A stretch of 64,000 nucleotides of DNA, from positions 62,001 to 126,000 of the forward strand of contig NZ_JAEMUH010000008.1 in NCBI RefSeq assembly GCF_016461785.1, given 5' to 3'. The notes beneath the pieces are model-generated. The model did no database searches. It saw nothing but the letters and a program-made list of their open reading frames with translations, and was not told the DNA's origin. This DNA comes from Marinomonas ostreistagni. Its GTDB lineage: Bacteria > Pseudomonadota > Gammaproteobacteria > Pseudomonadales > Marinomonadaceae. Below, one piece after another: positions 54,270-62,770 of this stretch (position 1 is the first letter of the stretch; every line of letters begins with the position of its first letter). A program made the position numbers and the translations under genes.

Positions 54270-54285
54270 GTAAATCAAAGTAAAT
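54270..54285 (+). promoter_or_regulatory. GTAAAT tandem repeat before the LTD/VTC operon
   Basis: GTAAAT at 54270 and 54280 (10-bp period), reading towards the operon, with a TATAAT at 54314-54319. The following TGAGA...AATATCA lines up without gaps with the same spacing downstream of the exbB repeats. Confidence 0.55.
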
Positions 54286-54341
54286 ACAAATGAGATGCAA
54301 TATCACTTAAAGCTATAATATGAACAATTTATGACGTTCTA

Positions 54342-54890
54342 ATGACTAATTTTATGTACCAGACTTACCGCTCTATTAAGCCTTACTTATTTGCTGCGTT
54401 CGTGGTGATCACTGCTTTAGCTGTGCTCGCTATACATCAGACAACTAAAACACAGTCTGCCAGTCACTTATTTATCAGCGAAGTATCGTTTTCTAATAAC
54501 GATAAGCAAGATTGGGTTGAACTCTATAACCCCAGTCTCAACAGCGTTTCCCTAAAAGGTTTTTATCTAAGCGACGACATAGACGACCTAGAGCGATTTC
54601 GCATACCGTTCGATGTCATTGTCCCTTCACACGGCACAGCACTTTTATATGGAGCAAAAGCCGAAGATCTTCCGTTTGACGCGATTAAGCTGAACTTCAG
54701 TCTTAGTAACGGGGAAAGCGTTATTCTCACAAGCCCTAGCGGCAAGACTCAATTGGATCGCATCGCCTTAGTTGCACCAACCGCTTATAAAGGCCAATTT
54801 TCCATCGGGCATAATCTGAAAGATTCTGACGTTGTTGAGATATCCTATCAACCTACTCCAGGACACCTTGGGGGAGTGACATCTCGATGA
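54342..54890 (+). CDS. Membrane-anchored lamin-tail-domain (LTD) protein
   Basis: 182 residues. One N-terminal helix (about 14-34, PYLFAAFVVITALAVLAIH) anchors an extracytoplasmic LTD: HLFISEVSFSNNDKQDWVELYNPSLNSVSLKGFYLSDD, then VPSHGTALLYG and LNFSLSNGESVILTSPSGKTQLDRI, an Ig-like fold common in secreted bacterial proteins next to CotH-like kinases. Here the kinase part is missing. First gene of a four-gene operon; its stop overlaps the VTC gene start by 4 nt. Role unknown, perhaps a cell-surface binding or scaffold protein. Confidence 0.8.
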   Translation: MTNFMYQTYRSIKPYLFAAFVVITALAVLAIHQTTKTQSASHLFISEVSFSNNDKQDWVELYNPSLNSVSLKGFYLSDDIDDLERFRIPFDVIVPSHGTALLYGAKAEDLPFDAIKLNFSLSNGESVILTSPSGKTQLDRIALVAPTAYKGQFSIGHNLKDSDVVEISYQPTPGHLGGVTSR

Positions 54891-55597
54891 GTAAGACGTT
54901 AAAAGTTCAGCGCCATGAGGTGAAGTATTACATCAGCTACGCGGATTACGAATACGCGCGTCATCTACTCGCCACGCTAATGCAGCGGGACCCTCATCAA
55001 AAAGACGAACGCGGCTATTTCATTCGTAGCCTCTACTTTGATGATGACTATGACACCAGCGTTGAGGAAAAACTGGACGGCATTGAACACCGTGATAAAT
55101 ACCGCTTACGCACCTACGACCCGACGCTCGATTGGGTCAAGTTAGAACGCAAGCGCAAGCACAACCAATTTGTCAATAAAAGCTCTGTGCGCTTGAGCAA
55201 GGCTGAAGCCCTGCAAATGATCGATGGCGATGTGGACTTTTTACTGGAAAAAGACAGCCAAAGCGCACGCTCTATCTACTTTGATTTAAAGCGCAAATTT
55301 ATCCGTCCAAAAGTGATCGTCGACTATGACCGGGAAGTCTACATGCTCGACTACAACGAAATTCGCGTGACGTTTGATAAAAACATTCGCGTGAATACCA
55401 GCGATCTAGACCTATTTAATCCTGATCTTGAAACGCAAACTTTGCAACGCCCTGACACCATCATCATGGAGGTCAAGTTCAATACTTGTTTGCCCTCTTG
55501 GTTCCCGACTCTGCTGAAATTTGATGGCACCACCGCCATGGCGATTAGTAAATATTGCCAAGGTCGAATGCATATGCGTGAGTTTTACGGCGATTGA
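54887..55597 (+). CDS. VTC-domain protein (polyphosphate-polymerase-like)
   Basis: 236 residues. The tunnel fold of VTC4/CYTH-type enzymes is recognisable by basic and acidic pairs: VQRHEVKYYIS near the start, FIRSLYFDDDYDTSVEEKLDG, HRDKYRLRTYD, WVKLERKRKHNQFVNKSSVRL, RPKVIVDYDREVY and IIMEVKFN near the end. Eukaryotic VTC4 makes polyphosphate from ATP, using these Lys/Arg/Glu residues with a divalent metal. Bacterial homologues beside DUF4956 genes are uncharacterised. There is no membrane segment, so it acts in the cytosol, probably with the DUF4956 membrane protein encoded next. Confidence 0.87.
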   Translation: MSKTLKVQRHEVKYYISYADYEYARHLLATLMQRDPHQKDERGYFIRSLYFDDDYDTSVEEKLDGIEHRDKYRLRTYDPTLDWVKLERKRKHNQFVNKSSVRLSKAEALQMIDGDVDFLLEKDSQSARSIYFDLKRKFIRPKVIVDYDREVYMLDYNEIRVTFDKNIRVNTSDLDLFNPDLETQTLQRPDTIIMEVKFNTCLPSWFPTLLKFDGTTAMAISKYCQGRMHMREFYGD

Positions 55598-55646
55598 TTA
55601 AACCTTTTTATTTAACCCTTTAACCTTTGAAACAAAACGAAACATC

Positions 55647-56336
55647 ATGGACTCAACTAACCTAAGCCAAATTCTTAATAACAGTCTGCTCTTTTCGGAA
55701 AACACCATGAGCATGCTGCAGATTCTATTGTCATTGTCGATCACCTTCTTGATGGCGATGTTCATCTATTTTATCTATAAACGCACCTACAACGGTGTAC
55801 TGTACTCACAAAACTTCAACATCACCTTGGTGATGACGGCGATTGCGATCAACGCCATCGTCATCGGCATCAGTGGCAACTTGATGCTGTCTTTGGGTAT
55901 GGTGGGTGCGCTGTCGATTATTCGTTTTCGTACGGCCGTCAAAGACCCTCGTGACACAGCTTTTATCTTTTGGTCCATCATGGTGGGGATCGCCAATGGC
56001 GTGGCCTATTACGAGCTGTCATTTATCGCGAGCATTTTCATTGCCATCGTACTTTGGGGGCTATCACGTTCGGTGACCTTCGAGCCAGCTTACATGCTGA
56101 TTATTAAATACCCACGCAGTAGCGATTGGGCTCCTGTACAAACTATTTTAGATGACCGCAAATTGGTCAACAGCTATCTAACTCGCTCTGACACCCTAAA
56201 AGGAGACGTGGTGGAACGCGTTACCGAAGTCAAAATTAAGCGCGGTCAGCAAGAACCTCTTCTTACTCAGCTGCGCTCATGTGCGAGCATCAACAGCTGT
56301 GTTCTTCTTTCAAGTAACGGCGAATTTACGGAATAA
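55647..56336 (+). CDS. DUF4956 membrane protein
   Basis: 229 residues. Hydrophobic helices at about 18-42, 55-80 and 105-135, then a cytosolic C-terminal domain. MVGALSIIRFRTAVKDPRDTAFIFWSIMVGIANG is the DUF4956 signature, with conserved Arg and Asp near the membrane. The family occurs almost always beside VTC-domain proteins, so a joint function such as handling a polyphosphate or other polyanion at the membrane is assumed. 49 bp after the VTC gene, 1 bp before the next. Confidence 0.87.
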   Translation: MDSTNLSQILNNSLLFSENTMSMLQILLSLSITFLMAMFIYFIYKRTYNGVLYSQNFNITLVMTAIAINAIVIGISGNLMLSLGMVGALSIIRFRTAVKDPRDTAFIFWSIMVGIANGVAYYELSFIASIFIAIVLWGLSRSVTFEPAYMLIIKYPRSSDWAPVQTILDDRKLVNSYLTRSDTLKGDVVERVTEVKIKRGQQEPLLTQLRSCASINSCVLLSSNGEFTE

Positions 56337-56337
56337 T

Positions 56338-57855
56338 ATGATGAAACACCTATCTCGACGTTGGGCGATCGCGCCTCTATACGCGGCCTTGTTCGCAGCC
56401 AGCACCCAAGTCTCTGCGGCCAACGATGCCATTGAACTGAATGTGGCACAGCCACCGTTATCGAACCCAGCCATCTTGGTCAAAGACGGCCGTATCCTTA
56501 TTACCCGAGGTGGTACTTACCGTTTGACGGGACAAAGTGACAACGGTCAAATCTGGGTTAACACAGGAGATGAGAAAGTCACGTTACAGCTGGATAATAT
56601 CCAACTGTCCAACGCTTACGGATCTGCTCTGTATATCGAAGAAGCGGGTGATGTGGATGTCGAGTTGGCACCAAACTCCAACAACCGCTTTGAAGACCAC
56701 AACCACAGCGCAGAGAAAGAAGGCGAAGCAAAACAAAACGCGCCAATTTACTCTAAAGCTGATCTAAAAATCATCGGCGCACCACAAGCCACCTTGACCA
56801 TTGTGGGCCGCTATAAAGACGGTATCGTGAGTAAAGACGACCTTGATATCCGTCACGCAAACATCAGTATCGAATCGATAGATGATGGTCTTTATGGTCA
56901 GGACAGTGTCGATATCCGTGATTCTAAGATCCTCATCAAAGCGGGTGATGATGGCATTAAAGCCGATAACGCAGAGCGCGAAGACAAAGGCTTTGTCTAC
57001 TTGGAAGGCAGTAATATTCAAGTATTTGCTAAAGATGACGGTATCAAAGGCGTACGTCGTGTAGACATTATGAGCGGCACTGTTCGTGTCGAAGAGTCTT
57101 ATGAAGGTATTGAAAGTCGTAATATCACCATCCATGGCGGTGATATTTTTGTTAAGTCGGAAGACGATGCTCTAAATATCTCCGATGGCAGCGGTGCAGA
57201 TAAAGCAAGCTTCGGCGAACGCATGAAAGGTTTCTTCAAAGGTGGTGAACGACCTGAAGGTGAACCGGGTGAGCGCCCTCCACGTGGTGAGCGTCCGGAA
57301 GGCGAAATGGGTGAACGCCGTGGCGGCGGCGGAAAAGCCAAAGTGGACGGCATCGCCAGTATTCTAGGCGGTCGTGTTCATATTCAAGCCGGCGGTGATG
57401 GCTTTGATTCCAACGGTGACGCCATGATGAGTGGCGGCGAGCTGTTTATTGAGGGGCCAACCAGTGGACGTGATGGTTACATTGATGTGGATGGTTTCTT
57501 TAAGGTAACGGGTGGCCGCCTGTTCGCGATGGGCAGTGGGGGCATGGCGCAAGCGCCTTCCAATGACTCCACTCAACCTGCAGTCCAAATTAATCTTGAA
57601 AACACCTACACAAAAGGTGCCACCGTCATGATTCGCAATCAGCAAGGCAGCCCAGTGTTCAAACAAGTGATGCCAATGGATTTTCAATCGTTCACTATTT
57701 CGGAGCCTGAATTCACGCTGGGTCAAACTTACCAAGTGCAAGTGAATGACGAAGACATTACCACTGTGACACTGGATACCGTGATTACTCAATTTGGTAA
57801 TACTGGTCGCGGCGGCCCTCGTGGCGAAAGAGGCGAAAAGAAAGGTTGGTGGTAA
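56338..57855 (+). CDS. Secreted beta-helix carbohydrate-binding-domain protein (Cthe_2159 type)
   Basis: 505 residues with signal peptide (about 1-27). Repeats such as LDIRHANISIESIDDGLYGQDSVDIRDSKILIKAGDDGIKADNAE and VRRVDIMSGTVRVEESYEGIESRNITIHGG match PF14262, a right-handed beta-helix; the founding member (Clostridium thermocellum Cthe_2159) binds acidic polysaccharide and calcium. Asp/Gly turns could hold Ca2+. A low-complexity GERPEGE/PPRGER stretch (about 302-335) splits the helix, and the end is again Arg/Gly-rich. Fourth gene of the LTD/VTC/DUF4956 operon; a surface protein is likely. Confidence 0.8.
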   Translation: MMKHLSRRWAIAPLYAALFAASTQVSAANDAIELNVAQPPLSNPAILVKDGRILITRGGTYRLTGQSDNGQIWVNTGDEKVTLQLDNIQLSNAYGSALYIEEAGDVDVELAPNSNNRFEDHNHSAEKEGEAKQNAPIYSKADLKIIGAPQATLTIVGRYKDGIVSKDDLDIRHANISIESIDDGLYGQDSVDIRDSKILIKAGDDGIKADNAEREDKGFVYLEGSNIQVFAKDDGIKGVRRVDIMSGTVRVEESYEGIESRNITIHGGDIFVKSEDDALNISDGSGADKASFGERMKGFFKGGERPEGEPGERPPRGERPEGEMGERRGGGGKAKVDGIASILGGRVHIQAGGDGFDSNGDAMMSGGELFIEGPTSGRDGYIDVDGFFKVTGGRLFAMGSGGMAQAPSNDSTQPAVQINLENTYTKGATVMIRNQQGSPVFKQVMPMDFQSFTISEPEFTLGQTYQVQVNDEDITTVTLDTVITQFGNTGRGGPRGERGEKKGWW

Positions 57856-57885
57856 CGCTTTAACACGCCCCACAACCACCACACT

Positions 57886-57915
57886 AAAATAGGAGACGTC
57901 ATGTCTCCTATTTTT
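57886..57915. terminator. Bidirectional terminator between the LTD/VTC operon and xdhC
   Basis: AAAATAGGAGAC / GTCTCCTATTTT, perfect 12-bp arms, loop GTCAT, with A and T runs for both directions. It overlaps the xdhC stop codon. Confidence 0.85.
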
Positions 57916-58747
57916 ACTCTACTTCTAACGCCCGTTTTATCTCAGACCAATCCGCCGCGGCTGGTGACACGGATGCAGGCTGCTCTGCTTGGTACAGCGC
58001 AATCATCTGACCCGCAATGGAGACAGCGACTTCCATGGGACGTTTGCCTGGAATATCCGCGAGCCCTACAGGACAGGTCATTTTGGCGATATCAGCCTCA
58101 ATAAATTGTCGATGGGCCAAGCGCTGACGAAAGCGTCGCGCCTTAGTATCTGAGCCAATCACGCCGATGAAGCCCATATCACCACGCTTTAATGCCGTTT
58201 CAGTGAGTTCGTAATCCAACTGGTGATTATGGGTCAATACCAACATATAGCTGCCCGATGCAGCCTGTGTGACTTCTCCAACCGGATCGTCGGTTAAGCA
58301 CTTCTCAACCTGACTCGGGATGTGTTCAGGAAACTGCTCTGCCCGGCTATCCACCCATTTCACACGCACGGGCAATTCACTCAATATCGGAATCAATACC
58401 TTTGCTACGTGCCCTGCGCCAAATACTAAAAGAGGCTTAGCTGACGCCGCAAAATGTTCAAACAGCACGGACACATGCCCCCCACAGCATTGCCCTAGGG
58501 AGGCGCCTAAAGGGTATTGCTCCAGCGTTTGAGAGTCCTGTTCGCCCAATAGTAATTCACGAGCGCGAGCAATGGCTTTGAATTCTAGGTGCCCACCACC
58601 AATGGTGTCATAGGTCTGTTCTGCGGTGACCACCATTTTACTGCCCGTTTCCCGTGGCGTAGAGCCACGGGTGCCAATAATGGTGACCATAACAAAGGCA
58701 CAGCCTTGACGTTGCAAGGCTGCCACTTGTTCTGCCCAACGAATCAT
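57914..58747 (-). CDS. xdhC: Xanthine dehydrogenase accessory protein XdhC
   Basis: 277 residues. Binds the molybdenum cofactor and helps its sulfuration and insertion into XdhB. VTIIGTRGSTPRETGSKMVVT and GQCCGGHVSVLFEHF are family signatures of the N-terminal part, and the Rossmann half has LLVFGAGHVAKVLIPIL and GVIGSDTKARRFRQRL. It overlaps the xdhB stop by 4 nt, third gene of xdhABC. Confidence 0.92.
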   Translation of the reverse strand: MIRWAEQVAALQRQGCAFVMVTIIGTRGSTPRETGSKMVVTAEQTYDTIGGGHLEFKAIARARELLLGEQDSQTLEQYPLGASLGQCCGGHVSVLFEHFAASAKPLLVFGAGHVAKVLIPILSELPVRVKWVDSRAEQFPEHIPSQVEKCLTDDPVGEVTQAASGSYMLVLTHNHQLDYELTETALKRGDMGFIGVIGSDTKARRFRQRLAHRQFIEADIAKMTCPVGLADIPGKRPMEVAVSIAGQMIALYQAEQPASVSPAAADWSEIKRALEVE

Positions 58748-61095
58748 ACGGCCTCCTTTTGACCCGCTGCACGAGTCGCCATCACGGCATTCAGTACACG
58801 CTCTGGTGTCGCTGGCGTATCCAATGGTGGACTGACACGATAATCCGCTAGAGAAGCGATCGCATCACGCAATGCTGACCACACAGAGATCGCCAACATA
58901 AATGGCGGCTCTCCGACGGCTTTGGAGTGATAAACGGTTTCTTCGTCGTTATCACGCTCAAACAAGTCTACGTTAAAACGTTTGGGGGTATCGCTGATCG
59001 CTGGAATTTTATAGGTCGCAGGCCCATTACTGGTCAGCACACCTTTCTCGTTCCACTTCAATTCTTCGGTGGTGAGCCAGCCCATGCCTTGAATAAAGCC
59101 CCCTTCAATCTGACCACGGTCGACGGCTGGGTTTAAGCTGCGCCCCACATCATGCAAGATGTCAACACCCACGACTTTGTATTCACCTGTTAATGTGTCC
59201 ACCACGACTTCGGACACTGCTGCACCGTTAGCAAAGTAGAAGAACGGGCGACCTTTGGCTTGCTCTCTGTCGTACCAGATTTTTGGGGTTTTGTAGTAGC
59301 CTGTCGCAGACAAGGAAACGCGGTTTACGTATGCAAAGAGCGCTGCTTCGGCAAAGCTCATGGACTCAGATTGATCCCCCCAATGAATACGACCCTTAGC
59401 AAAGCTGACGGTTTCAAGTGCACAGCCCTTTTGCTCAGCGATGCATTCCGCGATGCGCTGTTTCAACGTTAGTGCTGCATTCTTCGCCGCTTGGCCATTT
59501 AAATCAGTGCCGCTTGAAGCGGCCGTTGGCGAAGTATTAGGAACCTTATCCGTTCGCGTCGCGGTAATTTGGATTTCATTAGGATCGATTGCCAAGGCTT
59601 CTGCGACGATCTGAATGATCTTGGTGTGCAACCCTTGTCCCATCTCCGTGCCACCGTGGTTCACTTGGATGCTGCCATCGGTATAAATGTGGATCAGGGC
59701 ACCGGCTTGGTTCAAGTGCTGTAGAGTAAACGAAATACCAAACTTCACTGGCGTCAGCGCCAAACCCCGTTTTAAGATACGACTGGTTTTATTCCACTGG
59801 GTGATTTCATCACGGCGCTTGCGATAATCACTGGATTGCTCAAGCTGCTCCATCAGCGCTAATAAAACATTGTGCTCCACTTTTTGATGGTATGGTGTCG
59901 TATCACGTCCATCAGGGCCATACAAGTTGAGCTTACGCACATCGAGTGGGTCTTTGCCGACTGCACGTGCGATATCATCCATGGCCCGCTCAATAATCAT
60001 CATCCCTTGTGGGCCACCAAAACCACGGAATGCCGTATGCGATACTGTGTTCGTCATGCAACGATGACCTGCGATGCTCACATCTGGCAAATAGTAAGCG
60101 TTATCGGCATGGAACATGGCACGATCCACGATCGCATCAGACAGATCCGCTGAGTGACCACAGTTACCCGCCACCATGATGTCCGCCCCTTGAATCAGGC
60201 CTTGCTCATCAAAGCCAATATCATAAGTGTTGTAAAACGGATGACGCTTACCGGTCATGCTCATATCATCGACACGTGGCAAACGCAGTTTCACTGGTTT
60301 GCCCGTTTTCAACACCAAGGCCGCTGCCATGCATGCCCAAGCGGCGGCTTGGCTTTCTTTACCGCCAAAACCGCCCCCCATACGACGCATGTCTACGGTG
60401 ATACGGTTCACTGGTACAGCCAACACTTCCGCCACCAGTTTTTGCACTTCACTGGGGTGCTGGGTGGAGCTGTACACCAGCATGCCTCCATCTTCGGCAG
60501 GCACCACCAGCGCCACTTGGCCTTCTAAATAAAAGTGTTCTTGGCCGCCGACATGTTGTTCCGCTTGCAAGCGGTGCGGGGCTTGCTCTAAGGCCTTTGG
60601 CGCATCGCCGTGATGCATAAAATGTGAAGGCCGAACAAATTGTTTATGGGTTAGCGCTACGGTCACCTCTAACAGAGGCGTTTGCGTTTCAAACTCAATT
60701 TTGGCTTGCTTTACGGCACGGCGCGCCTGTTGCTCTGTTTCCGCGACGACCACAAAGATGGGTTGTCCTTGGTATTTCACTTCGTCAGACGTCAAAATCG
60801 GATCACCACCGAACACCGCACCAATGTCCGTATGACCAGGGATATCTTCTACTAAGAGTGTCTCAACCACCCCTTCGCTAGCTCTTACCGCCGATAAATC
60901 CAGTGATGTAATTCGGCCCTTGGCAATGGCACTGTAGCCCACAGCACCGTATAACGTGCCCCGTGGCTCCAGCATATCGTCAACATAGATAGCTTCACCC
61001 GCCACATGTTTCGGCGCACTTTCATGCTTGCGTGATACGCCCGTTGCACCAATGGTTTGAGGGGCACTGTTTTGATTTGCGGTCAACTTACGCAT
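58744..61095 (-). CDS. xdhB: Xanthine dehydrogenase molybdopterin-binding subunit XdhB
   Basis: 783 residues. Oxidises hypoxanthine and xanthine to urate. The molybdopterin contacts GGFGGKESQAAAWA, TAFRGFGGPQGMMI, VNHGGTEMGQGLHTKI and the catalytic Glu729 in KAVGEPPFMLAIS (Glu730 in Rhodobacter capsulatus) are intact. It overlaps xdhA by 8 nt. No uricase or guanine deaminase gene lies in the window, so the pathway continues elsewhere. Confidence 0.95.
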   Translation of the reverse strand: MRKLTANQNSAPQTIGATGVSRKHESAPKHVAGEAIYVDDMLEPRGTLYGAVGYSAIAKGRITSLDLSAVRASEGVVETLLVEDIPGHTDIGAVFGGDPILTSDEVKYQGQPIFVVVAETEQQARRAVKQAKIEFETQTPLLEVTVALTHKQFVRPSHFMHHGDAPKALEQAPHRLQAEQHVGGQEHFYLEGQVALVVPAEDGGMLVYSSTQHPSEVQKLVAEVLAVPVNRITVDMRRMGGGFGGKESQAAAWACMAAALVLKTGKPVKLRLPRVDDMSMTGKRHPFYNTYDIGFDEQGLIQGADIMVAGNCGHSADLSDAIVDRAMFHADNAYYLPDVSIAGHRCMTNTVSHTAFRGFGGPQGMMIIERAMDDIARAVGKDPLDVRKLNLYGPDGRDTTPYHQKVEHNVLLALMEQLEQSSDYRKRRDEITQWNKTSRILKRGLALTPVKFGISFTLQHLNQAGALIHIYTDGSIQVNHGGTEMGQGLHTKIIQIVAEALAIDPNEIQITATRTDKVPNTSPTAASSGTDLNGQAAKNAALTLKQRIAECIAEQKGCALETVSFAKGRIHWGDQSESMSFAEAALFAYVNRVSLSATGYYKTPKIWYDREQAKGRPFFYFANGAAVSEVVVDTLTGEYKVVGVDILHDVGRSLNPAVDRGQIEGGFIQGMGWLTTEELKWNEKGVLTSNGPATYKIPAISDTPKRFNVDLFERDNDEETVYHSKAVGEPPFMLAISVWSALRDAIASLADYRVSPPLDTPATPERVLNAVMATRAAGQKEAV

Positions 61096-62545
61096 ACTGC
61101 ACCACCTCCATGATTTGATTGGAATTTTCTTGTTCAGAATCGTGTTCTAGAACGGCACGCAGCAATAGATTTTGCGCCACTTGTAGGCGATAAGTACCGG
61201 TTGCACGAACATCATCAATTGGACTGAAGTCCTGGCTTAAGGCTTGTTGCGCAGCGACAATTCCTAGTTCGGTAAAGGGCTGACCGATCAAGGCTTTCTC
61301 TGCATTTAAAGCGCGTGCAGGCGTTGCCGCCATGCCGCCAAAACCAAGACGTGCATCGGTAACTACGCCATCTTTCAGTGCGATTGAAAACGCTGCACAC
61401 ACGGCTGAGATATCATCATCTAAGCGTTTTGAGATTTTATAGACACACAACGTTCGCTCTGATTGCAGTGGAATTTCAATGCTTTCAATAAACCCAGCAG
61501 GTGGCAGCTTAGTTTGACGATATCCAGTGAAGAACTCACTGATCGGTATCGCCTCTCGTCCGGCAGGACTTCTTAAGTGCAATACGGCATCCAGTGCCAA
61601 CAACACGGGTGGCGTATCACCAATAGGTGAGGCATTGGCCACATTGCCACCCAATGTACCCTGATTGCGTACTTGCAAAGAGCCTAAGCGCTCTAATAAC
61701 GAAGCGAAGGGAAGGAAATGTTTATGCAATAAAGATTCGGCATCACTATAAGACACCGCGGCACCGATTATGATGCTGCGTTCCGTTTCTTCACATTGCA
61801 TGAGTTCCGCTACTCGACCAGTGTAAATAATCACCTCTGGCTGTTGTAGCTGCTGAGTGATCGCTAGCGAAAAGTCCGTGCCACCCGCCAATAGCTTTGC
61901 CTCAGGATGAGGATGGTCTGTTAAAGACTGCAATAACGCATCACTCGAGGTTGGAATTAGAAACTGACGACTGCCATCCACTAATGAGCCACTTGGCTGT
62001 TGGGTTAAAATCGCCTGTAAACAAGAAACGGTCTGCGCTTCTTTTTCAGAAAAGGCATCGTTGCTCCCCTGCCCTGCCAGACTTAGTGCTGCATCAATGA
62101 TTGGGCGGTAGCCAGTACAACGACAAAGGTTTCCGGCAAGCGCCTGCTCAACATCAGCCCGAGTCGGTTGTGAACAGTTTTTATAAAGGAAGAACATCGA
62201 CATGATAAAGCCGGGGGTACAAAAGCCACACTGAGAACCGTGTAAGTCCACCATGGCTTGCTGTACAGGATGTAATGCCCCTTGCTGTTTGAGATGCTCC
62301 ACCGTAATCAGTTGCTTGCCATGCAAACTACCTAGGAGCGTAATGCAGCTATTAATATTGCGGTATTGCAGACGCCCTTCATTTACTTCAGCCAACACCA
62401 CGGTACAAGCACCACAGTCTCCTGATGCACAACCTTCTTTGGTGCCCCGCTGCTCGGCTTTGGTGCGTAAGTATTCCAATACGGTGGTATGCGGTGCACA
62501 TTGCTCAATGGACACTGTTTGATCGTTCATCAAAAAACGAATCAT
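61088..62545 (-). CDS. xdhA: Xanthine dehydrogenase small subunit XdhA (2Fe-2S and FAD)
   Basis: 485 residues. Cys39, Cys44, Cys47 and Cys67 hold the first 2Fe-2S cluster; Cys106, Cys109, Cys141 and Cys143 hold the second (SQCGFCTPGFIMS, CRCTGYRPI). The FAD domain follows (LLAGGTDFSLAI; NQGTLGGNVANASPIGDTPPVLLALDA). Electrons pass from the molybdenum site through the clusters to FAD and NAD+. First gene of xdhABC, with a 40-bp perfect palindrome about 150 bp upstream. Confidence 0.95.
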   Translation of the reverse strand: MIRFLMNDQTVSIEQCAPHTTVLEYLRTKAEQRGTKEGCASGDCGACTVVLAEVNEGRLQYRNINSCITLLGSLHGKQLITVEHLKQQGALHPVQQAMVDLHGSQCGFCTPGFIMSMFFLYKNCSQPTRADVEQALAGNLCRCTGYRPIIDAALSLAGQGSNDAFSEKEAQTVSCLQAILTQQPSGSLVDGSRQFLIPTSSDALLQSLTDHPHPEAKLLAGGTDFSLAITQQLQQPEVIIYTGRVAELMQCEETERSIIIGAAVSYSDAESLLHKHFLPFASLLERLGSLQVRNQGTLGGNVANASPIGDTPPVLLALDAVLHLRSPAGREAIPISEFFTGYRQTKLPPAGFIESIEIPLQSERTLCVYKISKRLDDDISAVCAAFSIALKDGVVTDARLGFGGMAATPARALNAEKALIGQPFTELGIVAAQQALSQDFSPIDDVRATGTYRLQVAQNLLLRAVLEHDSEQENSNQIMEVVQYA

Positions 62546-62694
62546 ATCTCTCTACTCCTAATCTCAAACAAAGCCTTCCAACACACTTTGATTGCTTAGT
62601 GCCTGATTTTTAAGCCTTTACAACGAACACAAGCGATCGCTGAAAAAACTAATCAGTACACTGAATTATGCTTTATTAGGATAGAGTAGCAGGA

Positions 62695-62734
62695 ATCCTG
62701 CCAAATTTAACCGATCGGTTAAATTTGGCAGGAT
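62695..62734. promoter_or_regulatory. 40-bp perfect palindrome upstream of xdhA
   Basis: ATCCTGCCAAATTTAACCGA is followed directly by its exact reverse complement, with no spacer. It lies between the DUF2059 gene (stop at 62771) and xdhA (start 62545). The core TTTAACC-GATC-GGTTAAA resembles a TetR-family operator; a terminator for the DUF2059 gene is the alternative, but no T tract follows. Confidence 0.6.
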
Positions 62735-62770
62735 ATTGAAGTATAGAAAGTGTTAATTTTGAATTAGTGA

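Noticed and set aside
57901-58104. + strand 67-codon frame beginning within the terminator after the beta-helix gene
   Set aside because: Its ATG lies in the hairpin loop of the terminator, and the frame is antisense to xdhC.
60154-60528. 124-codon + strand frame inside xdhB
   Set aside because: Antisense to well-conserved XdhB motifs; no ribosome-binding site or family resemblance.
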